From: CAZIKB01 sp964539665
Lineage (GTDB): Bacteria; Zhuqueibacterota; Zhuqueibacteria; Oceanimicrobiales; Oceanimicrobiaceae
Assembly: GCA_964539665.1 (NCBI GenBank)
Contig: CAZIKB010000105.1
Location: forward strand, 1-23,607
Length of the DNA stretch: 23,607 nt
Direction: 5' to 3'
The first letter of the stretch is position 1; each line of letters opens with the position of its first letter. A program made the position numbers and the translations under genes. The notes under the pieces were generated by a model, which was not told the origin of the DNA, searched no databases, and was given only the letters and a program-made list of their open reading frames with translations. Of the stretch, positions 7,603-15,072 are shown piece by piece.

Positions 7603-10600
7603 ATGAAAATCGTTAAATTCTCAATAAATCGTCCGGTAACTGTAACCATGTTAATGGTGGCGTCTGTGGTTTTTGGTTATGTAGCCTTTGACCGTCTGCC
7701 CCTGAATCTCCTGCCAGATATTTCCTATCCAACCCTGACGGTTCGCACAGAATATGCAGGCACAGCCCCCGGAGAAGTGGAGAATCTCATCTCCAAGCCT
7801 GTCGAAGAAGCGGTTGGCGTTATTTCCGGCGTGGTGCGCACCAGTTCTATATCTCGCCCGGGCTTTTCTGACGTCATCCTGGAGTTCGACTGGGACATTG
7901 ATATGGATTTTGCCTCCCTTGAAGTACGCGAAAAGCTGGATATGCTGGTCCTGCCAACGGCTTCAGAACCGCCTATCCTTCTGCGTTTCGATCCTTCCCT
8001 GGATCCGATCATGCGAATCGGCCTGGCGGGTGATGAAAGCCTGATTGCATTGAGATTGTTTGCTGAAGAACGCATCAAACAGGAATTAGAGTCTTTAGAC
8101 GGTGTGGCATCTGTTCAGGTGTCCGGAGGCTTGGAAGAGGAAATTCAAATAAATGTCCATGAAGGACGACTGGCAAGCATCGGCATTTCAATCACCCAGG
8201 TGTCCCAGCGAATGGCCCAGGAAAATGTCAATCTCACCGGTGGCACACTCAAAGAAGGAGAAGCCGAATTTCTGGTGCGAACCCTGAACGAATTCAAAAA
8301 CGTCGACGAAATGCGGGAGATTGTTGTTGGCATGCGCGGACAAGCGCCGATACTCCTCGCAGACATCGCTGAAATTCGTAAGGGGCACAAAGAACGGAAC
8401 GTGATTACTCACCTCAACGGCGAAGAGTCCGTGGAAATTGCCATTTATAAAGAAGCCGACAAAAACACTGTTACCGTTGCACAAACTGTAAAAGCGCATC
8501 TGAATCTGGTAATGGAAGAATTCAGAGAATACCAGGTGCCGCTAAACGTGACCATCGTGAACGACCAGTCGCTTTTTATTCAGAACTCGGTAGACGAAGT
8601 TCTCAAAACAGCGATTTGGGGTGGTATTTTAGCTATTATAGTGCTATACCTGTTTCTTCGAAGCATGAAAAGTACGGTGATCATCGGCCTTACCATTCCC
8701 ATTTCAATAGTCGTCACCTTCTTTTTCATGTACCTTGCCAATGTGTCGCTCAACATAATGTCTCTGGGTGGATTGGCCTTAGGGGTCGGAATGTTAGTGG
8801 ACAATGCTATCGTTGTGCTCGAATCCATTGACCGTTATCGCAAGCGCGACCACTCGCAGTCAGATGCCGCCGACAAAGGAACCAGCGAAGTGGGGCAGGC
8901 AGTTATCGCTTCCACTCTGACCACGGTGTGTGTGTTTGTGCCGATTATTTTTGTGGAAGGTATTGCCGGCCAATTGTTTAATGATCAAGCCCTCACTGTA
9001 ACCTTTTCCCTGATGGCGTCCCTGATAGTTGCCCTGACTTTTATTCCAATGTTGGCCTCAAGAGAATTTCAATCCAAGCTCTCGCCGGAGCTGGCTCAAA
9101 CTGAATCCGCATCTCAGAGTAAAAGCAAAATCAAAAAGCTTCTGGAACGTATTTTTGTCGACACGCCGGCCTTCCTGTCCAATATGGTTCGAGGAATATT
9201 TGCTGGTGCAGGACAGATTATAAACCGCCTGCTGAAACCAGTCTACTCGGCTTTTGATGCAGGAATGCAGCGTTTGACTGCAAATTATCCTGGATTCCTG
9301 GATAATGTCTTCCGGCACAGGACCAAGTTTCTTGGCAGTACTTTTCTGCTTTTTGTCCTTGCTATGGTCAGCGTTCCATTTCTCGGCACAGAGCTTATCC
9401 CTGAAATGAGTCAGGGTGAATTTTTTGTGGACATCCTTTTGCCCATCGGTACACCGCTGGAAGAAACCGACGAGGCACTGGCTCAAATGGCTGCCATTGC
9501 ACAGGATGTGCCTGATGTTGCCACGGTTTATACGGTTTCTGGTACTGCTGCACAAATGGGTTTCAGCGCTACAGAATTGCGTGAAAATCTTGGACAACTG
9601 CATATCCGACTGCTGGAAAGAGATGACCGGGAAGCCGAGCAAAGAGTCATGGATACACTGCGGAATAAATTTGTGTCATTACCGGGCGTGGAATATAAAT
9701 TCTCACGGCCAACCCTTTTCAGCTTTAAAACCCCGGTTGAAGTAGAAGTGCGCGGCTACAATTTGCAGGAATTAGAACGGCTGAGTTTGACCCTGGCCCA
9801 GGAGATTCGTAAGCTTCCAGGGCTGCGCGACGTAAAATCCAGTACCGAAGGCGGCAATCCCGAAGTGCAGATCATTTTCAACCGCCGCCGGGTAGCGCAG
9901 GTAGGGCTGGATATAGCCACTATTGGTAACATTGTGCGCAATAAAGTTATGGGAGAGGTTGCAACCGAATTAAATCGCCAGGACCGAAAAGTGGATATCA
10001 GGGTTCGTGCCCGTGAACAGGATCGCAACAACGTGGACGACCTGCGCAGGCTGGTGATCAATCCCACTGGTGAAGTGCAGATTCCTCTTTCCACAGTGGC
10101 AGAGGTTAAACTGGTGAGAGGCCCGAGTGAAATTCGGCGAATTGATCAGGAAAGGGTAGCTCTGGTGACTGCCAACCTTAAAGGCCGGGATTTGGGCAGC
10201 GTCTCCGCAGACATCCAGCAAATAATAAATGGACTGGAGCTTCCACCAGACTTTCGCGTACGCATCGGCGGTCAGCAACGGGAAATGGTCACCTCGTTTG
10301 ACAGCATGAAACTGGCTATCGCTCTGGCTATTTTTCTGGTCTACCTGGTCATGGCTTCGCAGTTTGAGTCGCTGGTGCAGCCGTTCATTATCATGTTCAC
10401 TATTCCGTTCGCGCTCATTGGTGTAGTACTCACTCTGCTGGTAACCGGTACCGCCATCAGTGTGGTCGTACTCATTGGTTTGATCATGCTTGCTGGAATT
10501 GTGGTCAACAACGCCATTGTCTTTGTTGACTACATCAACCGACTCCGCAAGCAGGGCATGGAAAAGCGAGAGGCGATTAAGCAAGCGGGACAGGTGCGCA

Positions 10601-10785
10601 TGCGGCCCATTCTCATGACCACGCTCACCACGGTGCTCGGGCTTTTGCCGATGGCGCTTGGTTTTGGCGAAGGCGCGGAGCTGCGTACCCCCATGGCGAT
10701 CACCGTTATCGGTGGGTTGCTAATTGGAACATTGCTCACGTTGGTTGTGATTCCTACGGTTTATGATGTGGTGGTTAAGAAGTAG
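7603..10785 (+). CDS. RND efflux permease, second of a tandem pair
   Basis: Encodes 1060 aa with complete RND architecture. It opens with KFSINRPVTVTMLMVASVVFGY, carries the early motif TAPGEVENLISKPVEEAV, the helix-4 site GMLVDNAIVVLES (Asp400-Asn401) and the helix-10 site GIVVNNAIVFVDYINRLR (967-970 VVNN). Typical members form homo- or heterotrimers; the tandem layout allows a heterotrimer with the first permease, as for MdtB/MdtC, but that is inference. GAAAGG lies 10 bases before ATG 7603. A segment near its C-terminus (about 10243-10513) has a decayed relative at 11571-11847. Downstream there is no obvious terminator, only the 10-bp palindrome CTCGATCGAG near 10806. Substrate unknown. 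Confidence 0.94.
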   Translation: MKIVKFSINRPVTVTMLMVASVVFGYVAFDRLPLNLLPDISYPTLTVRTEYAGTAPGEVENLISKPVEEAVGVISGVVRTSSISRPGFSDVILEFDWDIDMDFASLEVREKLDMLVLPTASEPPILLRFDPSLDPIMRIGLAGDESLIALRLFAEERIKQELESLDGVASVQVSGGLEEEIQINVHEGRLASIGISITQVSQRMAQENVNLTGGTLKEGEAEFLVRTLNEFKNVDEMREIVVGMRGQAPILLADIAEIRKGHKERNVITHLNGEESVEIAIYKEADKNTVTVAQTVKAHLNLVMEEFREYQVPLNVTIVNDQSLFIQNSVDEVLKTAIWGGILAIIVLYLFLRSMKSTVIIGLTIPISIVVTFFFMYLANVSLNIMSLGGLALGVGMLVDNAIVVLESIDRYRKRDHSQSDAADKGTSEVGQAVIASTLTTVCVFVPIIFVEGIAGQLFNDQALTVTFSLMASLIVALTFIPMLASREFQSKLSPELAQTESASQSKSKIKKLLERIFVDTPAFLSNMVRGIFAGAGQIINRLLKPVYSAFDAGMQRLTANYPGFLDNVFRHRTKFLGSTFLLFVLAMVSVPFLGTELIPEMSQGEFFVDILLPIGTPLEETDEALAQMAAIAQDVPDVATVYTVSGTAAQMGFSATELRENLGQLHIRLLERDDREAEQRVMDTLRNKFVSLPGVEYKFSRPTLFSFKTPVEVEVRGYNLQELERLSLTLAQEIRKLPGLRDVKSSTEGGNPEVQIIFNRRRVAQVGLDIATIGNIVRNKVMGEVATELNRQDRKVDIRVRAREQDRNNVDDLRRLVINPTGEVQIPLSTVAEVKLVRGPSEIRRIDQERVALVTANLKGRDLGSVSADIQQIINGLELPPDFRVRIGGQQREMVTSFDSMKLAIALAIFLVYLVMASQFESLVQPFIIMFTIPFALIGVVLTLLVTGTAISVVVLIGLIMLAGIVVNNAIVFVDYINRLRKQGMEKREAIKQAGQVRMRPILMTTLTTVLGLLPMALGFGEGAELRTPMAITVIGGLLIGTLLTLVVIPTVYDVVVKK

Positions 10786-10903
10786 ATTTTGACCAGTCTA
10801 TTTCTCGATCGAGGTGAACCATTGCTTCTGATGATTCATTAAATATCATAGCATCAGCAAATTGGAGGGGCGAGTGGTTTCGTATTCACTATTTAATTTC
10901 GAA

Positions 10904-11143
10904 TTAAGCTGCTAATGAACGAACACTAAAAACCTCATCTTCTTTTAGTGGTTCAATGTCAGATTCCGAAACCGTAACGACAGCAATTGTATCGCCAAGC
11001 ACATTAAAAACTTCTAAAGAATACCCATCGTCGGAAATATCCGATGGGTGGTGTTCTACAATTGTAGCTACATCGCCTTTTTTTAATTTTTTATCAGGAA
11101 TATCCATGAGTAAAACCACCTCTTTGAATAATCTATATTTCAT
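10904..11143 (-). CDS. DUF4926 family small protein
   Basis: Encodes 79 aa. The pattern VVLLMDIPDKKLKKGDVATIVEH, then a Tyr-x-Val/Leu-Glu strand (YSLEVFN) and an acidic tail, matches DUF4926, a small beta-barrel-like family of unknown function. AGAGGAGAAG is placed well before ATG 11143 and lies inside the end of the upstream gene, from which it is separated by 2 bases. The pair is thus co-transcribed and probably coupled. From memory, DUF4926 genes are frequently found next to DUF6883 genes, as here, which suggests a functional unit such as toxin and antidote. That role is inference; no catalytic residues are evident. Confidence 0.75.
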   Translation of the reverse strand: MKYRLFKEVVLLMDIPDKKLKKGDVATIVEHHPSDISDDGYSLEVFNVLGDTIAVVTVSESDIEPLKEDEVFSVRSLAA

Positions 11144-11145
11144 TG

Positions 11146-11478
11146 CTAACTTCTCCTCTTATCTGGAAACAGTGTAATAAATTTAGTCGTCCTTGATCCA
11201 TATTCTATCATCCAAATGGCACAAACTAATAATTTTTTACCATTTGGTCCTGTCAATGTTCCTCTTGTCTCGTACAGTTGACCATATTTTGTTTCGTCAG
11301 TAGGTACGGCATCAAGGCATAATATTTGAGTTCGTAAATCATTTTCTAATAATTGCCAGTTTTCCAATGTGTACCCTGCTTCAGCAAGCCATTTTGATTT
11401 GTCATTTCTTTTTTTCGCAACAAGCAGATAGTTTTTTAACTTTTCAGGTGCAATTAAGGCTGTTGAAAGTAGTATCAT
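11146..11478 (-). CDS. DUF6883 family protein
   Basis: Encodes 110 aa. The features PEKLKNYLL, KSKWLAEAGYTLENWQLL, a central YGQLYETRGTLTGPNGKKL and the end IWMIEYGSRTTKFITLFP fit the DUF6883 family, which is also found as a C-terminal domain of polymorphic toxins and beside DUF4926. I infer a small enzyme or toxin fold, possibly held in check by the downstream DUF4926 protein. TATAAT occurs on this strand at 11524-11519, about 40 bases upstream of ATG 11478. The ribosome binding site is weak. The upstream edge of the gene borders the RND remnant, so the pair appears to be an insertion beside a duplicated RND segment. Family assignment is by pattern recognition only. Confidence 0.65.
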   Translation of the reverse strand: MILLSTALIAPEKLKNYLLVAKKRNDKSKWLAEAGYTLENWQLLENDLRTQILCLDAVPTDETKYGQLYETRGTLTGPNGKKLLVCAIWMIEYGSRTTKFITLFPDKRRS

Positions 11479-11518
11479 TTATCGACTTAATATTATTAAT
11501 TGTGTTCAATTTACTACA

Positions 11519-11524
11519 ATTATA
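11519..11524 (-). promoter_or_regulatory. Possible -10 element for the DUF6883/DUF4926 pair
   Basis: TATAAT on the minus strand lies about 40 bases before the DUF6883 start. No good -35 box is found 16-18 bases further upstream, so this is only a weak call in AT-rich DNA. Confidence 0.25.
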
Positions 11525-11570
11525 TTCTAAAAGCAAGATTTCCTCTTTTGTTATTTGATATTTAATATTA

Positions 11571-11847
11571 TCTGGAATTTTTCCTGAATTTCGCGTTCGC
11601 ATTGGTGGACAGCAGCGGGAAATGGAAAATCGTTCGACAGCATTAAACTGGCTATCGCTCTGGCCAATTTTCTGGTTTATCTGGTCACGGCCTCGCAGTT
11701 CGAGTCGCTGGTGAAGCCGTTCATTATCATGTTCACTAACCCGTTCACTCTCATAGGTGTGCTCCTCACCATGCAGGTAACCGGCCCCGCCATAAGTGTG
11801 TCCGTGCTTATCGGTTTGATCATGCTTGCTGGAATCGTGGTCAACAA
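11571..11847 (+). pseudogene. Decayed RND permease fragment (helix 8-10 region)
   Basis: This + strand segment aligns base for base with about 10243-10513 of the intact second RND gene. Over 11645-11761 I count 14 differences in 117 bases. It encodes FRVRIGGQQREM, then loses one base near 11622-11632, and resumes as SIKLAIALANFLVYLV through GIVVNN. Several changes place polar residues inside helices (Ile to Asn twice), as expected of DNA no longer under selection. The match stops abruptly inside the VVNN motif. There is no start, no beginning and no end of a gene. It is a remnant of a duplication or of a third RND copy, now separated from the intact gene by the DUF6883/DUF4926 pair. Confidence 0.9.
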
Positions 11848-12143
11848 TGGCAACCAAACTTTTTGAAAGTTACCTAAGTACTCTGGAACGCTAAAGTGCC
11901 TCATGTAGGCTCGTAGACGCCTGTTTAACGTCAAGCAAAGAGCTGACGGATTAACTAAACACTAAAGGCTATTTATTGGAATTTTGGAATCAAGATTCTT
12001 TTCTAAGAAGCGCTCTGGAGAAGATCAAAAAAGTGATCTTAATCTCATTAATGCGACCACGACTCAATATGCCAATCAATCAATAGTAATGCGTACAAGC
12101 ACAGTTTCATCTCAGTATTGGCTATGAAAAAAAATGTGATAAG
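11848..12143. other. Non-coding stretch between the RND remnant and the methyltransferase-HIT gene
   Basis: I see no gene here. Small palindromes are present: AACTTT-ttg-AAAGTT near 11859-11874, GCCT-catgt-AGGC near 11898, and AAGATC-aaaaaagt-GATCTT near 12014-12035. A run of eight A (12127-12134) gives a T-run on the minus strand shortly after the end of the methyltransferase-HIT gene, but I find no hairpin in front of it. Confidence 0.5.
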
Positions 12144-12953
12144 TTAAAATTTTGGTCTGATATGAATGTGGGGATGTTCAGACGCAATTAAATCTGAATA
12201 ATTTGAAGCTAATTCGATCTTGAAACCAACTGGCTTAATTTGATTAACCAACAATTCCTTAACGCGATTCACCATCAACCAACAAGCACTTTGTTCTTTA
12301 AATGACAAATCGAAGTAATCACTGGCATGTCTCTTAGGAATGATCATAGTGCGACCTTTTGAAGAAGGCGTCTCATAAAATAAAGCGTATGCTGTTGCAG
12401 ATTCAGTGACCAATTCTTTCAGAGAAGATGGATTACATAAAGAACAAGCTTTGTTGTTTTTCAACAGCTTGAGTTGATTAATATGCTGATATTCATATAT
12501 TTCACAATGTTCGGTCAGAATGAGAGATTTAAAAGGTAAAATTACATTACATTGATAAGTCTTGCACTTATGCTTCGGATTATAACGGAATCCACTTCGC
12601 TTTATATCTCTTCGTACCGCATAATAAGCCCTACCGCCTGGATTGAGTAATTCTGATACTGCCATTAGAACGTGCGCTTGTTCCTCCGGAAGTAAAATAT
12701 TCAAGACATAAATACACAGAACAGTATCAAACTTCTGTTTTGGATAATCTGACTTGTAGTGAGGATCATATCCAGTTACATCAATTTTATTGGTTCTCAA
12801 AAATTCAACATCAACTCCCAACCCACATCCAAAATCCAATACTTTTCCTTTCATCAAGCTTCTTGAAAATAATTGCTTGATTGGATATGAAGCCCACTTT
12901 CTGTCTTTAGTTGTTAGATGAGAAAAGGGATTTTGAGGTGAGCGATAAATCAT
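12144..12953 (-). CDS. Fusion of a class I SAM methyltransferase and a HIT domain
   Basis: Encodes about 269 aa from ATG 12953, chosen because it lies one base after the stop of the upstream HNH gene and leaves the conserved IYRSPQNPFSHL at the N-terminus; an ATG at 12998 would overlap that gene. Residues about 1-160 are a Rossmann methyltransferase: motif I LDFGCGLG (39-46), acidic GYDP with Asp63, and YVLNILLPEE (82-91). The run VLNILLPEE...AYYAVRRDIK recalls a family of phosphorothioation-linked putative methyltransferases. Residues about 165-269 are a HIT domain: CSLC (170-173), YETPSSKG, IIPKRHASD and the catalytic triad HPHIHI (His260, His262, His264). HIT proteins hydrolyse or transfer nucleoside monophosphates through the middle His. 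The usual Gly-His before the IIPK strand is Gly-Arg. Reading: a bifunctional enzyme acting on nucleotides or nucleic acid, partnered with the nuclease gene. Confidence 0.88.
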   Translation of the reverse strand: MIYRSPQNPFSHLTTKDRKWASYPIKQLFSRSLMKGKVLDFGCGLGVDVEFLRTNKIDVTGYDPHYKSDYPKQKFDTVLCIYVLNILLPEEQAHVLMAVSELLNPGGRAYYAVRRDIKRSGFRYNPKHKCKTYQCNVILPFKSLILTEHCEIYEYQHINQLKLLKNNKACSLCNPSSLKELVTESATAYALFYETPSSKGRTMIIPKRHASDYFDLSFKEQSACWLMVNRVKELLVNQIKPVGFKIELASNYSDLIASEHPHIHIRPKF

Positions 12954-12954
12954 G

Positions 12955-14085
12955 TTACTTGAAAATCCAGTTTGTTTCGAATCCAATATTCTCAGCAATT
13001 TGTGTTAATGGCGCAATTGATGAGTAAAGTCGCTCTTTGAAGTTTTGTTCAGACATTTCATAAATATCTATCAATTCACAGTGACAAATATTTGAATAAT
13101 CTTCAAGAAGCTTCATTTGTTTCCTTTTGAAAATGATCTTAAAGGCCTGATGCTGAGTTTTTGCGAATTTGTCAAAATACTTTTCAAGTGATGGTAAAGA
13201 ATCACTCTTAGATGAATTAATGAATTTTGGTGTTGGAATTAAATTCCAATACAAATCATGTGTTACAAATCTCCACGGAATGAAATGATCGATGCTATAG
13301 TCACTTTTTGTAATAAGGGAGTCTGAGTAAATACAAGATAAATTCAGATATTCATCGAAAACCATATCCCAAAATTTTCTTGCTCGTGTAAGATTGCGAG
13401 TTTGAGGCGCAAACAGTTTTCCAGCAATATTGGGAACAGTGGGATTATTTTTCTGCAAATAGCTGAGCAAATTCCAAAGACAAAAGTCCATTAAAATTTT
13501 ATTATGCTTTTTAAGATATTCAAACCATGAAATTGGAATTTCAATATACTTTGGCGTTCCATTTTGAAATCTATATAAACATCGATTCTTTTTATCATGA
13601 AATCCTTTTTTTGCAAATTCGATAATTTTTGTATTTATTTGATAATCTGGTAATCCTCTTAATTCTTCTTTAAACCAGGATCGTAAAAACCGATAAGGAA
13701 CAAAACGGGTTAAACTGTTTAAATTGTTTTGAAGAGCAATATTTGATTCATTGTCTAATAAATTAAGTACTGCGTTAAGAACTTTGCCTGGGTTTGCATC
13801 TACTGGAAGGCAAATTTCAGCCTTAACTTGAAGTACTATTTTTTCCAGTCTATCTTGTTTACCGAATGATATCTTGAAATAATTAATCGGGTACCAAACA
13901 TTTGAAATCATCTTGGATAAAATTGAATTTACAGAAATCAAAGAATTGGTTTGTTCTCCCACGCATTCAAGTATGGCAAAAAACCAGTAGAATTTATAAG
14001 AATTGGTTGTTTTGTTGAAAACTTTTGAGAGGTGCTTAATGGGAAGGTGTCCGGTTTGAGGTAAATTCATATTTACTTTAACCAT
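12955..14085 (-). CDS. HNH nuclease-like protein, partner of the methyltransferase-HIT gene
   Basis: Encodes 376 aa from ATG 14085, preceded by GGTGG at 8 bases; a GTG at 14109 is an alternative in-frame start without a ribosome binding site. The N-terminal region (LPQTGHLPIKHLSKVFNKTT, then YKFYWFFAILE) looks like a conserved helical domain of its own. The C-terminal half holds an HNH-type site: SIDHFIPWRF (Asp266-His267), YWNLIP with Asn281, and FINSSKSDSLP with Asn290 and Lys293. The zinc-knuckle cysteines usual in HNH proteins are absent, apart from one Cys in CIYSD. I expect metal-dependent cleavage of DNA or RNA. Its stop is one base from the next ATG, so the two products are made together. 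The gene is strikingly AT-rich compared with the RND genes. Function unknown; defence or repair is inference. Confidence 0.8.
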   Translation of the reverse strand: MVKVNMNLPQTGHLPIKHLSKVFNKTTNSYKFYWFFAILECVGEQTNSLISVNSILSKMISNVWYPINYFKISFGKQDRLEKIVLQVKAEICLPVDANPGKVLNAVLNLLDNESNIALQNNLNSLTRFVPYRFLRSWFKEELRGLPDYQINTKIIEFAKKGFHDKKNRCLYRFQNGTPKYIEIPISWFEYLKKHNKILMDFCLWNLLSYLQKNNPTVPNIAGKLFAPQTRNLTRARKFWDMVFDEYLNLSCIYSDSLITKSDYSIDHFIPWRFVTHDLYWNLIPTPKFINSSKSDSLPSLEKYFDKFAKTQHQAFKIIFKRKQMKLLEDYSNICHCELIDIYEMSEQNFKERLYSSIAPLTQIAENIGFETNWIFK

Positions 14086-14223
14086 TTTAAAAACCACCAA
14101 AGGTTTCACCTAGAGTGGACGTGAATATATTTACCAGTTTAAATATGCATCTATGTCTCTATATAGATTTAGGCTAAAAATAATTGAAACTGTAAAAACA
14201 AGGCTTTTACCTTTTCAGAACAG

Positions 14224-14247
14224 GATTCAAATAAAAATTTGTGAATC
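14224..14247. promoter_or_regulatory. Imperfect palindrome upstream of the HNH cassette, possible operator
   Basis: GATTC+AAAT pairs with ATTT+GAATC around an AAAA centre, with a 2-base bulge in the right arm. It lies about 140 bases before the HNH start codon. No regulator gene is adjacent, so an operator role is only a guess. Confidence 0.25.
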
Positions 14248-14509
14248 AATCTATATTAAGAAAATTCTAGTCTTTTTAAGTTTGTGTAGATAGGAAATGT
14301 CCATTTAAACAGGATAACGATTCTGAAAATAGCATAAATGAAATCTTGGTTTGATAAGTCAGCTTCATCTCTGGCCCCGGCACTTCCTTGTTATATCTTA
14401 AAATGTGTACGAAAAAATTACATTTTTGTCAAGGTATTTGTTACAAAATAGAAAGTTATTTAGCTGAACCAGATGAACCTGGCAGCATCAATAATTTAAA
14501 CTACAGATA

Positions 14510-14531
14510 GTGCAGCGCAGTGAAGCCGCAC
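14510..14531. repeat. GC-rich hairpin in the AT-rich spacer
   Basis: GTGCAGC (14510-14516) pairs with GCCGCAC (14525-14531) with one A-C mismatch around an 8-base loop. No T-run follows on either strand. It stands out in composition from its surroundings and may be a leftover of a mobile or structured element. Confidence 0.4.
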
Positions 14532-14655
14532 ATCACAAATTCCAAACGCCCAAATCTCAAATAAATGTGAATGTTCAAAACTCAAAATCGCAAACAACAG
14601 TCAAAGGTACACCAGCAAATGACCGAGTCTAAATTCGATGATTAAATGCTAAAAT

Positions 14656-15072
14656 CTATTGTAAATTTAGAGCAAGAAACTGTACAGGAGTTATGATTTT
14701 TATGCTTCTGAAAGGGTTCAATACGAGTAAATCGTTGTCGCCCGTAATGATAAATTCTGCTTTACCATTCACTGCCAGTTCAAGATACTTGTCATCTTTG
14801 GGATCGCGACAAACTCGGATTTTTTCTTCAATTTCTTTTAATTCAGCTTCTCGTGCAAGCGAGGCCAAAAAATCTTTCCTTTCATTTTCAAGTAAATATT
14901 TTCTGAACTTCTTTCTCGTCAGGACTTCATTCAATTCAAGCAAAACAGGAACTGATAGTAAAATGTCGCCATTATCAAGCGCTTTGTCAAAAGCACGACG
15001 AGGCTCCGAATTTTTGAAAAGCAGTGCACTGATTATGACATTTGCATCTAAGACGAATCGAAATTTATTCAC
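14656..15072 (-). CDS. PIN-domain ribonuclease, putative toxin
   Basis: Encodes 138 aa. The acidic active-site pattern of PIN nucleases (COG1569/TIGR00305-like group) is complete: FVLDANVIISALLF with Asp9, VLLELNEVL with Glu in the second helix, CRDPKDDKYLELA and ITGDNDLL. PIN toxins are Mg-dependent RNases that cut tRNA, rRNA or mRNA to stop growth. The start is GTG 15072, inside the end of the upstream gene; the overlap GTGAATAA is 8 bases, and GGAAG stands 9 bases before. This overlap with a small upstream gene is the standard layout of a type II toxin-antitoxin pair. Confidence 0.92.
   Translation of the reverse strand: MNKFRFVLDANVIISALLFKNSEPRRAFDKALDNGDILLSVPVLLELNEVLTRKKFRKYLLENERKDFLASLAREAELKEIEEKIRVCRDPKDDKYLELAVNGKAEFIITGDNDLLVLNPFRSIKIITPVQFLALNLQ

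Larger units (their letters stand above)
14086..14655. other. 570-bp AT-rich intergenic stretch upstream of the HNH gene
   Basis: I find no gene here. It must contain the minus-strand promoter of the HNH cassette; a TATATA-like box near 14155-14163 is a weak candidate. Two palindromes are visible: an imperfect one at 14224-14247 (GATTC/GAATC arms with AAAT/ATTT inside) and a GC-rich one at 14510-14531. The stretch from about 14535 to 14650 is low-complexity sequence rich in CAAAT and AAATC, as found in eroded spacers. Confidence 0.5.

Noticed and set aside
10787..10891. Short minus-strand frame beyond the DUF4926 gene reading like protein (for example SPLQFADAMIFNESSEAM)
   Set aside because: Only about 35 codons, a stop directly upstream and no ribosome binding site; may be a remnant but cannot be supported as a gene.
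11917..11968. GTTTAAC and TAACTAAAC that might mark an integron attC site
   Set aside because: The paired core sites do not match and no integrase is present.
12954..12998. Longer start for the methyltransferase-HIT gene
   Set aside because: It would overlap the HNH gene, while ATG 12953 lies one base past its stop.
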